64,000 nucleotides of DNA from assembly GCA_900618425.1 (NCBI GenBank), contig UZAN01039705.1, positions 52,240 through 116,239 on the forward strand, written 5' to 3'. The notes under the pieces were generated by a model. It saw only the letters and a program-made list of their open reading frames with translations, ran no database searches and was not told the origin of the DNA. Of this stretch, positions 10,277 to 21,722 are shown in pieces (position 1 is the stretch's first letter; each line of letters starts with the position of its first letter). The translations under genes and the position numbers were made by a program. The DNA comes from Echinostoma caproni. Its lineage: Eukaryota > Platyhelminthes > Trematoda > Plagiorchiida > Echinostomatidae.

Positions 10277-10515
10277 CTCTACTTCTAAATTTAGTAATCA
10301 TTGTATGCTTGTACACGTTTGTTCACCAAAATTGATTAACCCCATGTGTTATATATGTGCCTGAAGATTAAACGAAATGTTAACATCTCGCGACATTTGT
10401 CATGTTTCTGTTTGAAGAACTATATAAACTCGATCCTACTGGTAACCTACGCATCCCTGAAGTCGCACTGATGATGCTGTCTAGCTTGGCTACGAAACGT
10501 CTGCAAACAATAATT
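10277..10515 (+). mobile_element. PLE 3' untranslated tail with hammerhead-like core
   Basis: The tail begins after the stop at 10272-10274. It holds the gaaatgttaacatctcgc segment also found near the window start, and near the end CTGATGA (10468-10474) and GAAAC (10494-10498) followed by GTC. Hammerhead ribozymes are known in the terminal repeats of PLEs. Here stem II pairs poorly, so this is a decayed or coincidental motif. Confidence 0.5.
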
Positions 10516-10639
10516 CAACGAGCGGGGCTTTTGAATTCAGCTGTGCCGAAATCTACCATCTGAAATTTTTCGCGATTTTACAGTGGAAAACAGCGTTCCA
10601 TCCTCAACATATTTTATGAAATCAATTCGTTCAATTCTC

Positions 10640-13530
10640 GAGGTCAAGTGCTATCCTACGGCCGCACATTTTTGATCTCCCATTGTTTTATTGCGTGTGT
10701 ACACCAATTTTCACGTTTATCACATTGTGTGCGAAACAGCTACAACCGATTGAGAAAGAAGGGGCAAGGACATCGCGCTGGTCGGAGGGTCGCTCTCAGG
10801 TGGTGTTCCATCAACAAACTGACTGAATCTGTTATTATCTCCAGTACCATCCGTTCACTCCTGGGAAAAGCTGATGAAGTCAGGAGTATGTCACATGAAA
10901 AAGTGTGCAAAAACGTTGGAATTATTATACTCCATGAAAGCAGGTTACATCCTGACATTGAGGACGGCAGTGTTCTGCTTGATGGATTTGATAGATTTCT
11001 AAATGATCGATAAGAGAGGTGGTGAATTAATCACTTTCGTCAACCGTATGTTTCATTTAAAAACCAGGAAAATCAACTGCATTGTCGTACAACGTAAACC
11101 CCGTTTTCTTAGTAATTTTCATCATATCCTGCTAGTCAGCATTTACATTGCTCCTGACACACCCACTTCTGACATCCGAATGTTTTCCGACTCTTTCTCA
11201 ACACAATTCACGACAGGCTTAGACCAGTCACTGTGCATTGTGGCTGATGATTTTATTCGTTTCGATATTTCTTTCTCAAGAACTTTAGGTTTGGTTAATC
11301 TTGTGCACTTTCCCACTCGTATGGAACCCCAGCTTGACGGCATTTTTGTAAATATCCCAGATGTCTTCTTTATAGAAAAACGAGCCCCTATTAGCACGTC
11401 CGACCACTGTACAATTCTTTTGCACCAAAAAGCTATGGTAAAATGTTTAATCGTCAACAAGCAGAGGTAGCATCCCGAACAATACGAAGGAGGAATTTCA
11501 CCCTTGATAACCTGTCTGGAATCCAAGATATGATCTCTTCAACCGATTTCTCTGCGTTCTCCAATTCAAATAATCCTTCCAGATGTGAACATCTCACCGG
11601 CTACCTTAATTTATTTTTTATTTGTGTTACCCGATCGAGAAAATATATGTTCGTACCGACAGATTCTCATCGCCTCTCCTAAAACGCCTTCGACCTAATA
11701 AGGAGAAGGCATACACGAATGGCATGCGTTACGATGTTAAACGGCTCTCGATTATCATCAAGGCAGATATTCAGCGCTTGAATCGGATGAATGTTTAAAC
11801 CATCCTGGGAAACCAGAGCTGTCGCGGGATTTGGTCGGCGTTGAAGCAACTCTGTGGCACACGTGAAAGCTCCTGTCCTGACGTAGAATAATTAAACTGA
11901 CGATCTTCTGCCTCCTCTGAGTCCAATTCTCCACCGTCCGTTTTCAATTCTTCAGAAAACACCAAACCTGTTTCTCCGACCGAGGTTCTGAAAGTTTTGA
12001 AGCAACTCAAGGCGAACAAAGCCCGCAAACCGGACTCATTAGCCCCTATTTTATTGAAAACATGTGCCGAACACCTTGCAACACCCGTTGCTGAGTTGTT
12101 TAATTTGTGTATGTCCTCCAGAACAATCCCTGATTGCTGTAGGGCTGCCCGGATAAGACCCATTCTCAAAAGGGTTCTTTATAATATCGACCGGTTACAT
12201 GTACCTCAGCCCTGTTGAAGGTCTTCGAAAGAGTGCGGTTGAACCGTTTGACTACTCCCTCTGATGTTTTCGACCCTCTTCAGTTTGCTCATAAGAAATC
12301 CCTTTCGAGTGTTGACGCTGTGGCGTATGTTGTCCATTCTGTGGTCTCAGTTCTTGATACAAGTGCTGGAACTCTTCGCCTTATTTTTCTTCACTACGCC
12401 AACGCCTTTGGTTCACTTAACGGTCGCATTCTCATTCAACGTCTTGTTGACTGCGGCTTAGGATTCGACGTGTTAAAAGCTCTTATCAACTACTTCTCTT
12501 CTAGGACACAATTTACCTCATGCAATGGTGCAACGTCTTCTTCTTCTTCTGTTAACTCTGGTGTCTCTCTTCTTTTTTCCCTGTACATAAACCACCTGCC
12601 TGTCCCTTCCAACTTTATTGCCTGTAAGTGTGCCGACGATGTGGTGACTGGGTGCCCTTCCAATACTGATGCTTCTTTACCCCAATCACTCTTGCTTAAT
12701 GTTTCCAAATGTGTCGAAGTTCCCTTCAACCTTAAGTCTGGTTCCCGCTATCAAACTACCTTCAATAATTCACCAGATCTAGTAGCTAACAGTCACAGTA
12801 TTCCCAAAGCTGACTCTGTTAAATACCTCGGAGTCTTTTTATCCCACAACCTTTCTTGAACCTTGAATGTAGAGAACGTTTACACCAACGTTCGTAAACT
12901 CTCTTTTTATGCTTTCAGGCATAGGAAGCTTGCTGTCCCTGCAAACGCAATTTTAAAACTCGTGGTAGCATGCATTCTCCCTCACTGGCTCTACTGTTAC
13001 CCTGTATTTTCTCTGACTTAAAAAGAAGATTTCCTATTAATTTCCAGGTCTATTACACTGCTTTTTTGATGTAGCGGTATAACCGAAGAAGTTCTGGTTG
13101 ATTTCATTGTGTGCAAACATATCAACGCATGTGAAAAAATAGCTAACAGAATATTGAACAACGAAGATCAATTTAGCAGAAAGAACTTACTAAATCCATA
13201 CAAACCCCGTACCCGCTCATTATAGGCTGATTCCCGCACGCACCGTCGAATATAGAAACAGCATCCTCCCTTTTCTTGCTCGCTTTCTAGTAAATCGGGC
13301 ACCTATTATTACAGGTTTGTTTGAACACCTCATGAGTTAGTTTATCTATTCATTTGTTATCCGTCACTATTGTCTTCCTGCGTTCAGTTTTCTGTCGTTT
13401 TTCTAAATTTTTTAAATTAGCCTATTCACACTCTGAGACCAGTCACCTCAGCTCCACTGTATTATCGTAAAAAGTCCCTGAAAATTCACCCCGCATGTGC
13501 GCAAAGCTTATTTTGACTTGACTTGACTTC
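10640..13530 (+). mobile_element. CR1-like LINE, near full-length ORF2 relic
   Basis: The LINE is read in several frames. The endonuclease start is IRSLLGKADEVRSMSHE and DGFDRFLNDR near 10850-11013. Next, in a shifted frame, come IYIAPDTPTSDIRMFSDSF, the HFPTRMEPQLDGIFVN segment and the catalytic TSDHC (about 11390). A linker (RQQAEVASRTIRRR) follows at 11443. The RT has LKANKARKPDS at 12000, FDPLQFAHKKSLSSVDA and LIFLHYANAF (motif A) after 12260, and NSGVS..FSLYINHLP (motif B, shortened), KCADDV (motif C, Tyr replaced by Cys) and KYLGVFLSHNLS up to 12859. The C-terminal PHWLY segment is near 12980. At least three frameshifts and several stops. The element closes with three tandem TTGAC units at 13513-13527. 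Confidence 0.88.
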
Positions 13531-15515
13531 CAGCTCGAAGAACTCCCCACCATCAACATCCGCATCCCGGGTTACAATCATTCCGAATCATTTCCAAGAT
13601 CGTAAATACATTGGTTGCAAGGGAACAATTTGTTGTTTCTGGTTCAAACATATTTCCTTTTTAAAAGCAGATTATCTATTCAATCGGGATTCTTTGGATT
13701 CAATTGTGGAAAATTCAGTTCGGACAGTCTTCCATTATATCCCCAGCTTTCTTTTCTCATCACTTTGTAATGTCCTTTCTGAAGCATTTTGTGAGTGTAC
13801 ACTACAGGCTCCACTTTCCATTATTTCTTCTCCCGACCAATCGAGACTTTTGCTTGCTCGTTAAAACATCTACCGAGTTATGAGAGACCCATTGTCTCGG
13901 ATGAGATTCTGGCTTCGATTCCCTATTATTCATTCACGTCGGTAGTTTGCAAAGCTCTCAACTCATGTGTTGTCTCCCTCTCTGATCTGGCACAAACACC
14001 TGGATCAGATAATAAATGATTTGCGAACGAAACTTTCTGATGCTGGTGGTGATCTGTGAATGGATCGCATCAAAACTGGTGCTTGATTAGACCCAACCCT
14101 GGTGGTACACTTGTACACTTGTACTCCTTTTACTGCTCACACCGACAATCATTTACTGCATGATGGCCCACTCTGGTAAGCTTTCTATGAAGTCCAACGG
14201 TTTTGCCTGTCGACAGCTAAGTATTAAACAGCAACGAGCGGTGATATGAGCCGAACTGAGAATGCTGATGCCGTTATCTGATCGTAGAGAGGCATCGCAA
14301 ACGGCTGTTTAGACAGTCTTCTGAAGGACTAGAAGTTCCAGCCTGAGCATTGGAATCGCTTTCCAACAATACGGTATCAGAATATAGGCTGAACCAGAAG
14401 AGCTCAACGCGTCTCAGAATAGGTTTGTGCATTTACAATACCATTGATCGGTACAGATGCTTGGAGGATTAACATCATTGTGGTGTTGCTTACCTTATGC
14501 ATACTGATGGAGCTATAACTAAAGCAAAAAGCGGAAAACCTAATTCCTGTCACCCAGCTTAGCAGACTTTTCTCTCGCGATGTATGAATTAATTATCTTA
14601 CTGGTAAACTCGGCGCATTCACATGATTTATATTAAAATGATGGTGAATTTGAATCTCCGTCACGTGACTGGTATTAGTTGTGAAGTCGTTCGTTGTACG
14701 TGTTAAGCCATTGGCATGAGAGCAATCATGTTGAAGGCTGAAAGCTAATTCAAAGGTTAAGGAAGCTGCGTGACCTGCATTCTCTTTGGTGTTCTACTTC
14801 TCATAAAGCTACTGAACAGTGAGCTTCGGTGGAAACGTTAGGGACGACTAAAGAGGAAACGTTGGAGGTAGATGAATGATGCCCGACGTGTCACCTTCTC
14901 CTTCAGTCTATGAAATAATCAATGCGGTTTAAATTATCCCGCTGGAACAAGTATAGAATGCCACACAGTTTGTATTATCACCCAAACTAGGAGGACCATG
15001 AGACAGCATTATGTCTCAATTTTACCCTGGGGCATTCTAGGTATGAGCATATGTTTGAGCCGAACAGAAGCATTCGTTTTTATAAGGAAGGACCAGACAA
15101 ACGTGCCTAGAAGCACACATCCGGTTTCCCACCATTCACGTATGCATATCTTTTAGTACTTTTGCTAGGCATTTTTATAATCGCACTTCCCATGCGAATT
15201 AGGTAACGCAACCCGCATTAGCAGCTCAGGATGCTGATTCGAGATATGCTAGTCTTGAATAATCATTGCGATGAGTCTGCGATGGGGTGGTGTATTAGAT
15301 TTGTCTAACCTCTGTCGGCTTTTTCGGCAAGATTTTATCACACATTAATTGTCAATATTTCTGTGGTGGTTACGAGACGTGAGAGTATATATATATTGGT
15401 TTCTCCTGTGTCTTGCATACCACATGTGGAACAAACAATCAGTTGGAATTGGTAACCGCTTTATTAATGCCCAAAGGGGGACTGGAGAAGGGAATACGGC
15501 AAATCTGCCTAATCA
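13531..15515. other. Unassigned stretch after LINE
   Basis: A run of plus-strand open frames (13523-14019) gives no domain I recognise. Around 13865-13950 there is a faint tRNA-like B-box (cttcgattccc) that may be a SINE relic. The rest shows no supported feature. Confidence 0.4.
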
Positions 15516-15610
15516 GGTGCACGGTGTCCCTTGCGATCCGGGGTTCGATCTTTGGTTGGATAGATGGATTCACACAAACTGATGAGAACGGCTAAACAGT
15601 AGTAATTCCT
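15500..15610 (+). repeat. tRNA-derived SINE copy
   Basis: A B-box-like GGTTCGATCTT (15542-15552) is followed by ggttggatagatggattcac, as in the copies at 6650 and 50593, and by CTGATGA at 15579-15585. The GAAAC half of the hammerhead-like core has decayed here to CTAAAC. The A-box region is degraded. Confidence 0.5.
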
Positions 15611-16384
15611 AAGATTACAATTCGCTTGTTCTGTCCCCAACGAAGTTTATCTTATTAATGCGATTTAGACATCTCTCCATCCATTGATGTTATATTGGAA
15701 GTTTATTCTGTTTTTAGGACAAAAAGAATAAGTTTTATTTGCTTCATTCGTCCAAAACATTTAGTAAGCCTGGGTCTTAATAACCGGTACAATGTTACAT
15801 TGAATGAAAAGATTTGACTTCTCGATAGAACAGTTCTAGACTGTTCAAACATGTGATCGTAACGTAACAAAATGATGAAGCTAAGCTCGCAGACTTCACC
15901 GCTTCTCGGACCGTTCCATAGTACTCGGAGAGCAGGGGAACTGTTGCCGCGGGTTCTTCCGTTTGCAAATGTCCGGCATGTGATTTGATTGAGCTGCGTT
16001 CCCCTCTGTGAGAGCAATGATAAGCTCAATCCTTCATTGTGTCTTTTGTTTGCGGTAGAAACGTGAATTCACGTTTTGACTGGGTATGACAGCATGTTGC
16101 ACAAACGGTGGATAAGTTTTGAAATTGGAACATTTTGCTAAAGAAAAAGGGTATCATGATGTATGTCCAATTGGGAATTATTCGTTATCTAATTATTGAA
16201 TGTAGTGAGAGACTGAGAGCATGGATCAGTTTGGAGGGAGAAGTGAAAAATTCTTAAACTGTCCTATCTAATGAAAGTATATTTCTTACAACACGTGACC
16301 AATTACAGAGAACTGGCAAATGTACCATAATATATGAACAAAAAGAAATCTGAAGAATGCGTTCATAGGTTGTGTGGTCATGTT

Positions 16385-16770
16385 ACTTCCCATTTACCCT
16401 GGCCGAGGAAGGAGGATGACCTTGGGGTCCCCACCCGAAGCCTTTGGCTAGAGAGCCAGACCTGCAAGATAACAGGAAGAAGCTGAGAGTCCGCGGTCTT
16501 CTGGGGGCCAGTGTTTAATTCATCGGATCATACGCCCTTTGGACGGGGTCAAACGTCCAAGTTGTCCAATACAAATTGATGCCCAATCGAACCGCTGACC
16601 ACTGCCACAATCGGGAAGTTGTGTGTGTGTGTGATTCGTATATCTCTTCACGGTTGGTTTGGAATCCGGGTTTTTGGCCGGCTCTACTTAGTAAACTACC
16701 ATTGGTCCACCAACCTGGTTATAGCTCCGGATGTCGGCTTTTCGTCCTCTCACTGTACCTCAGTATGAGT
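16385..16770. other. GC-rich block of unknown origin
   Basis: This segment is clearly richer in G+C than its surroundings (for example ccttggggtccccacccga). No reverse transcriptase, transposase or known exon could be read on either strand. It may be a repeat family or a single-copy relic. Confidence 0.35.
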
Positions 16771-17343
16771 AACTCATGTAAATATCTCATTTACATGTAA
16801 CTTTCTTATTTGGTGATGAACGACACTAACTATATGTGGCTAAATTTCTTCCAAGAATGGCATAATTTCTGATGACTATTATTTCAACGTTGGATTTGGA
16901 AAATATTCACTCCTCATCAAAACGAAGGATCAAAAACATTGGCGGTTTTAATTTTGTGTGAAATCCTCAGTGTAGAAGTACACCAATAATAATAATAGTG
17001 AAAATAATTAATCCATGAATATCGTTCGCATCGGTTAACTGGCCTTTGCATCTAAGCGGATTGATCAGGTACCGACCGAACAGTCTTTTCCGTTACCCGT
17101 CTCTGATGCGCAATACGCCGCCGCATTTTGGGATATGCCAATCAGTCTCGAGTGTCCAAGGGTTGGTTGTACGACGTAACTTGTAGAGTGCATTCATTCG
17201 TTTTTTCTCTCATTTTTCCCGTCTCAGGGTGACATACTCTCCCACGTTAGGTTGGCAAGACTAAGTATAACCTGACTTTGAGGGCACGGGGTGAATCGTC
17301 CACCGGAGCGGAACGGAACAAGTTCAACTCAAAATATAACCGG

Positions 17344-17361
17344 TAGTAGTAGTAGTAGTAG
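17344..17361 (+). repeat. (TAG)6 microsatellite
   Basis: Six perfect tandem TAG units lie inside a short GC-rich patch (about 17030-17330). Confidence 0.95.
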
Positions 17362-17548
17362 GCTATGCCATTCGGTGCATTTATGTGCTTTCCTTCCCAT
17401 AGACATGTGTACACACACTCACGCTCACCAGTGCACAGAGTTCGGTAACGAACGAAACCCGTTAGCTTGTATCGGACCACGTAACTAGCTAGCCCGAGCC
17501 GGATTGTAATCAGTTATTTTGCCCTATCAAAAGGTCATGCGGTTTCAG

Positions 17549-17810
17549 GAAGTTGGTCATCCAATTATTCGACTGCAATGAGCTCGGACACGTATCCGGT
17601 TTGCATTCACCTAGAACAACAGATTCGTGTTTGATCGGTCAAAATTTTGTCGGGCTTAAAATAGTGCTCAATTTCACCCTTGGTGAACTGAAACTGGAAA
17701 TGATTTGTGTCATAACGTGTACATCGAACTCGGCCGGAAGAGAAGCTGATGTAAAAACTAGAGTAGTTCTGAAAAGAAATTCACAGTATATTTTGTTCCT
17801 TGGAGGTTGA
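17549..17810 (+). CDS. Candidate terminal exon, unknown product
   Basis: After the acceptor ggtttcag at 17547-17548, 86 codons are open to TGA at 17808-17810, starting with one base of a split codon. The reading has coding-like composition, with strand-forming segments (NFVGLKIVLNFTLGELKLEM, then EADVKTRVVLKRN). The pattern faintly recalls one C2-type sandwich strand pair, but that is too little for a family call. No upstream exon with phase 2 was identified nearby. A chance open frame cannot be excluded. Confidence 0.25.
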
Positions 17811-20617
17811 AGTGAAAATAACGACTAATGGTGCACTTCTATTTGAATAAACTGAATAAACAAATTTTCCGCGCAGACTGATTTGTAAAACCTTCAGGAT
17901 ATTTTGTGCCATTTAAACGCACCAATAAACCTGCTTCTATCCGCATTTATCAATCTTTGTTGCTCAACATTTGTTCCATCTATACAGTGATTTTCACCAC
18001 CACACAAGCAATTTCCGTTAAAACCGGTTTGAGGCAATACACGATAATGATTTTATAGAAATCATACGTTGCATACTGTATTCAAAGCCGAACACAGCTC
18101 GATTTAACTGACGTAAATCGTAAGGATAAACAGTCATCACAGAAGGCATTTCAGGACACAACCCGAGCAGGTTTCCTCACGGTGAGAGTAGAGCTTGGGT
18201 TGAAATAATTAGTAAACACGGGTCACTGGGTTGACATACATTCAGCGTCCGCGTTCAGCTGCCAACTTTGGGCCACAATCAATCGAGAGAAATGGGGTTC
18301 CGAACATTATCAACCACTGACTCATGAACTCGGGAACTATGTGCAGCCAGAAAGTTGATTCAAGCGCTCAAACATTCCAGAAAGAATGAAGAAAGAATCT
18401 CATTCACGTACGAAAATGAAGTTCACTAATCAACTTTGATCACGTAATGCGCACATTGTATTGATCTCCACTTGGTTCAATTTTACGTGAAGATCTGATT
18501 CAAGAGAATCAATCGGTTCTACACACCAACATTTCCCGTGGATATTATTATTAATAGGTTTATTAGCGTTTATGTACACAGTGGATGAGATTGTCACGGA
18601 ATAATTGTATTCAACACATCTTGCGATCATGATGCTTCTTCTTGCTCTCATGCAAATGTGAAAGGGAACTGGTTATATGAAATAATAGGTGGTTAATCCC
18701 GTATCATTAGCACTTTTTATTTCTGGTTGAACCTCTACCGTTTGCACAGCCGAGTCTCACCAGTAAGGTTGTTGTGTTCGAATTGCAGTTTGACATCTCC
18801 AATGATTTCTCTTATGTGGGTGTATCCCTAGGCACAGCCTAACTGACTGCAACTTAGCTCCTTTCGATAGACTGATTAAAATAATATAGAGCGGCAGAAG
18901 TTAAACCCTTTAGTAAAAGCCCAACACTGATTTCTAACCGATCTCATTTACATTATTATTTGCCCAATCGGAAATAAATGAATTATTTTCTTCTGAAGCC
19001 ATTTTTGACGATTAAGTTAACAAACAAACAAGCAACGTAATACAACGAATACTATCACCACCACCACCAAAAGAACACAGAATTGTTACTTGAATACACA
19101 AAAGAATTCAAAACTGTCGGTAGAGTTTTCAATGTCGATTAAGACAGGATCCAATCAGAATGTCCCGTGAATATCACCAAACTTGATCAGATCGATTACA
19201 GAAAACCCAAGGTTTGTCGGGGTCATACTATTTTTCATTTAAATTTCAAAACAATAAGTGGACAAAAAATCTAATATCATACCGGACAAAACACAAATCG
19301 AATAATACCACCTAGAATCATTGGACCGGTGTAGGTGCCGGATTCCACAAGTTCGCATTGTTTTTAAACCCATAAGACACAAAATGGATTAACTGCCATT
19401 ACTACCACATTTGTACACAGAATATTCCCCGCTTCCAAATGCATGTGGGATGGGAGCATTCCAAATTACCAATTTGGGGAATAAATGAGACAAATGGGCG
19501 TTAGCGTGTGTATCCGATATCCATCAGCTCTATTAACGAAACTAGGTCTCACAAGCTGTCTTACCCATCTCATCTGATCATGTGCAGTACAATTAGCTAT
19601 GCTCCCCCCTGAGTAGCCATCAACCACTACTGTGATGTTAACGAGGCTTAATGGTTTTCTAAAAGAAACATATCGGAGTTTGCAGTTGATAAATCACCAT
19701 GGTGACAATCTTGTAGGCAACTAATCTTCACTGTACAGTGATTGTTCAAAAGACATTTCGACCTAAAATAATTTATTTTGGTGAATGGGGTTGTGGAAAC
19801 CATTAGAGACCAAAAGAAGAACTGAACTACTGATACGCTCAACGGAGGTCCCATCAGCCATCCATCGGCCACAGTTCTACCAATGTGCACCAATGCCCTT
19901 GTTTCCCATGGAATCGGCCTCAAAGGCATGAGAATACAGTCGTATCGTTGTTGGGTTATTTCCGCTGTCAGCAAGTAGTAATATTTTCAGTGAACACGGC
20001 AGACATGCAATCCAAGTATTTGTGCTCATTGATCTCGCAAACTTGAATTAATCGAACTGTCATCTGGATCAATATCCCGTTTGTTTGATTGTGTTTCTTT
20101 CTTTAAAGCGGTTAATACTTCCAATTCCCATGGAAGCGAAGAGATCTTCATGACCGAAAGTGTTCATGTTTTATTAACCACAACGTTATGTTTGGCAGTC
20201 GATGAGGGTATTTAACAGCAGAAATATTGTGCGAGCAAATTAAGGAATCGAGATAAAGGAATCTACAATAAAGTGGTAGTAAACTCGGTTATTTCAGTGC
20301 ATCCAATATCAGACGAACACCACATTGTAACGAACATTTCAGAGTTTATACCGATAATCATGTCCGGCTTCACATACCATATTGCAAACTGCAAAGCACA
20401 CTCATTCTACGATTTTCCTCTTGCCCAGTCGATTCATTTTGTGACTGCCAGGGCATTGCAATCCAAGCTATCTGTGAATGTTGGTTGTCTGCTCTATGCT
20501 GCGCACATCGTAATTGTCATGTGACTTGGTTATTGATCAACTTTTTGTCTACTGTGTACTATTAACATTTCTTAGCTTCACACGATCCCGTTAAGTACTA
20601 ATTGTTTGTCTATCCAT
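17811..20617. other. Unassigned intergenic or intronic stretch
   Basis: No gene, RT or transposase motif seen. A possible tRNA-like relic lies near 18740-18860 (gtgttcgaattgcag). Codon-length open frames at 18430-18651 and 19648-19974 (minus) lack coding character. Confidence 0.45.
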
Positions 20618-20827
20618 ATGCCTTAGAATCAATTGGAACTGACCATCCTTCAGAATTCACCTTCACGCTTGAGCCTCAGTGATTCCAGTCCACCGTAAAC
20701 AGTCCAGAAGCACTAGATCCGAGCTCTGTTCTCACTAATAGTGCATATCCACCGGTAAGTCCGGGATTTGAATTTCCGACTCATCACATGGAAGACGTGT
20801 GTGCAGACACTGTGCAAACCAGCTCAT
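20618..20827 (-). repeat. SINE family 3, minus copy of head-to-head pair
   Basis: The reverse complement matches 21087-21290 along its whole length. Shared blocks include gaaattcaaatcccgga near the head and ggatggtcagttccaat at the tail. The head faces right, toward its partner across about 260 bases. Confidence 0.8.
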
Positions 20828-21086
20828 GCCAAGGCTGAACCGAATTGAAAATTCATATTTGTTCAAGTATCGTCTTCCGGGATAGTCAGTCAGTTAATTC
20901 TGGCCCGGCAGCAACGAAGAGAGACAACAGTGATTATCTGGTAACTCTATTAGAAAGCCTGCCACAAAATCAGGTCTTACATAAAGGTAATGAGTTAACT
21001 GGTTGCAAACTGACTAGGCTAGTTTATTAATCCACATTTAACTCACAGTTACTTGTGAGTAGTGGTGTGGGATAACTGACTGATTG

Positions 21087-21290
21087 AGATGGTCAGCACA
21101 GTGGTAACACGCACGCCTTCCAAACAATGGGTCTGAAATTCAAATCCCGGAAGTACCAGTGGATTTGAACTACTGGTGAGCTCTAATAAGTGTGAAACCT
21201 GAGTTCAGTACTTCCGGGCCTATGGTTGACTGGAAGAGCTGAGGATTGAGTGTTAAGGCGAAGTATGTCGGATGGTCAGTTCCAATAAAT
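21087..21290 (+). repeat. SINE family 3, plus copy of head-to-head pair
   Basis: An A-box-like CAGCACAGTGGT (21094-21105) and a degraded B-box AATTCAAATCC (21137-21147) at tRNA-like spacing mark a tRNA-derived head. The body ends with the shared ggatggtcagttccaat. The family differs from the SINEs at 6650 and 55199. Confidence 0.75.
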
Positions 21291-21689
21291 CAATTATCTC
21301 ACACACTTGCTCACACCGACATGTGAGTTCAATGCGAATGATCTAGGAATTATATCCTTGGTTCTGTAATTTAATCTTACAGTAAACGAGCACCTTGTTG
21401 ACTCGCGTCCACTCACTATCCCAATTTCTTTTCTTTGCATCACAGGACCGAAACAACGTGTGTTTGACCAACGCCCATGCTCCGTTACCGACTTATTATG
21501 ATCGGTGATTCCTATCTTTCAAACAATCCTATCATTGCACATGCACATTATATGCTTTGGGTTGACCGCCCCGTGTAAATCACGCAGTTGGCTTGGAACC
21601 GTAATTTCCCACAGTGTGAAGTTCTCTATTTCGGTTGCGTACTTTTATTCCCTATGTTACAGGTTTATAATTATCTTCTTGCTACCCAG

Positions 21690-21707
21690 AATATATATAT
21701 ATATATA
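21690..21707 (+). repeat. (AT)n microsatellite
   Basis: Nine alternating AT dinucleotides just outside the left end of the DD41D mariner element. Confidence 0.95.
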
Positions 21708-21722
21708 CCGGGTGAATCATTA

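Noticed and set aside
13523..14019. Pair of plus open frames after the LINE as its continuation
   Set aside because: The LINE ends in TTGAC repeats at 13527 and no RT or C-terminal motif follows.
17549..17810. Firm C2-domain call
   Set aside because: Only one strand-pair-like segment fits; kept as an unnamed exon candidate instead.
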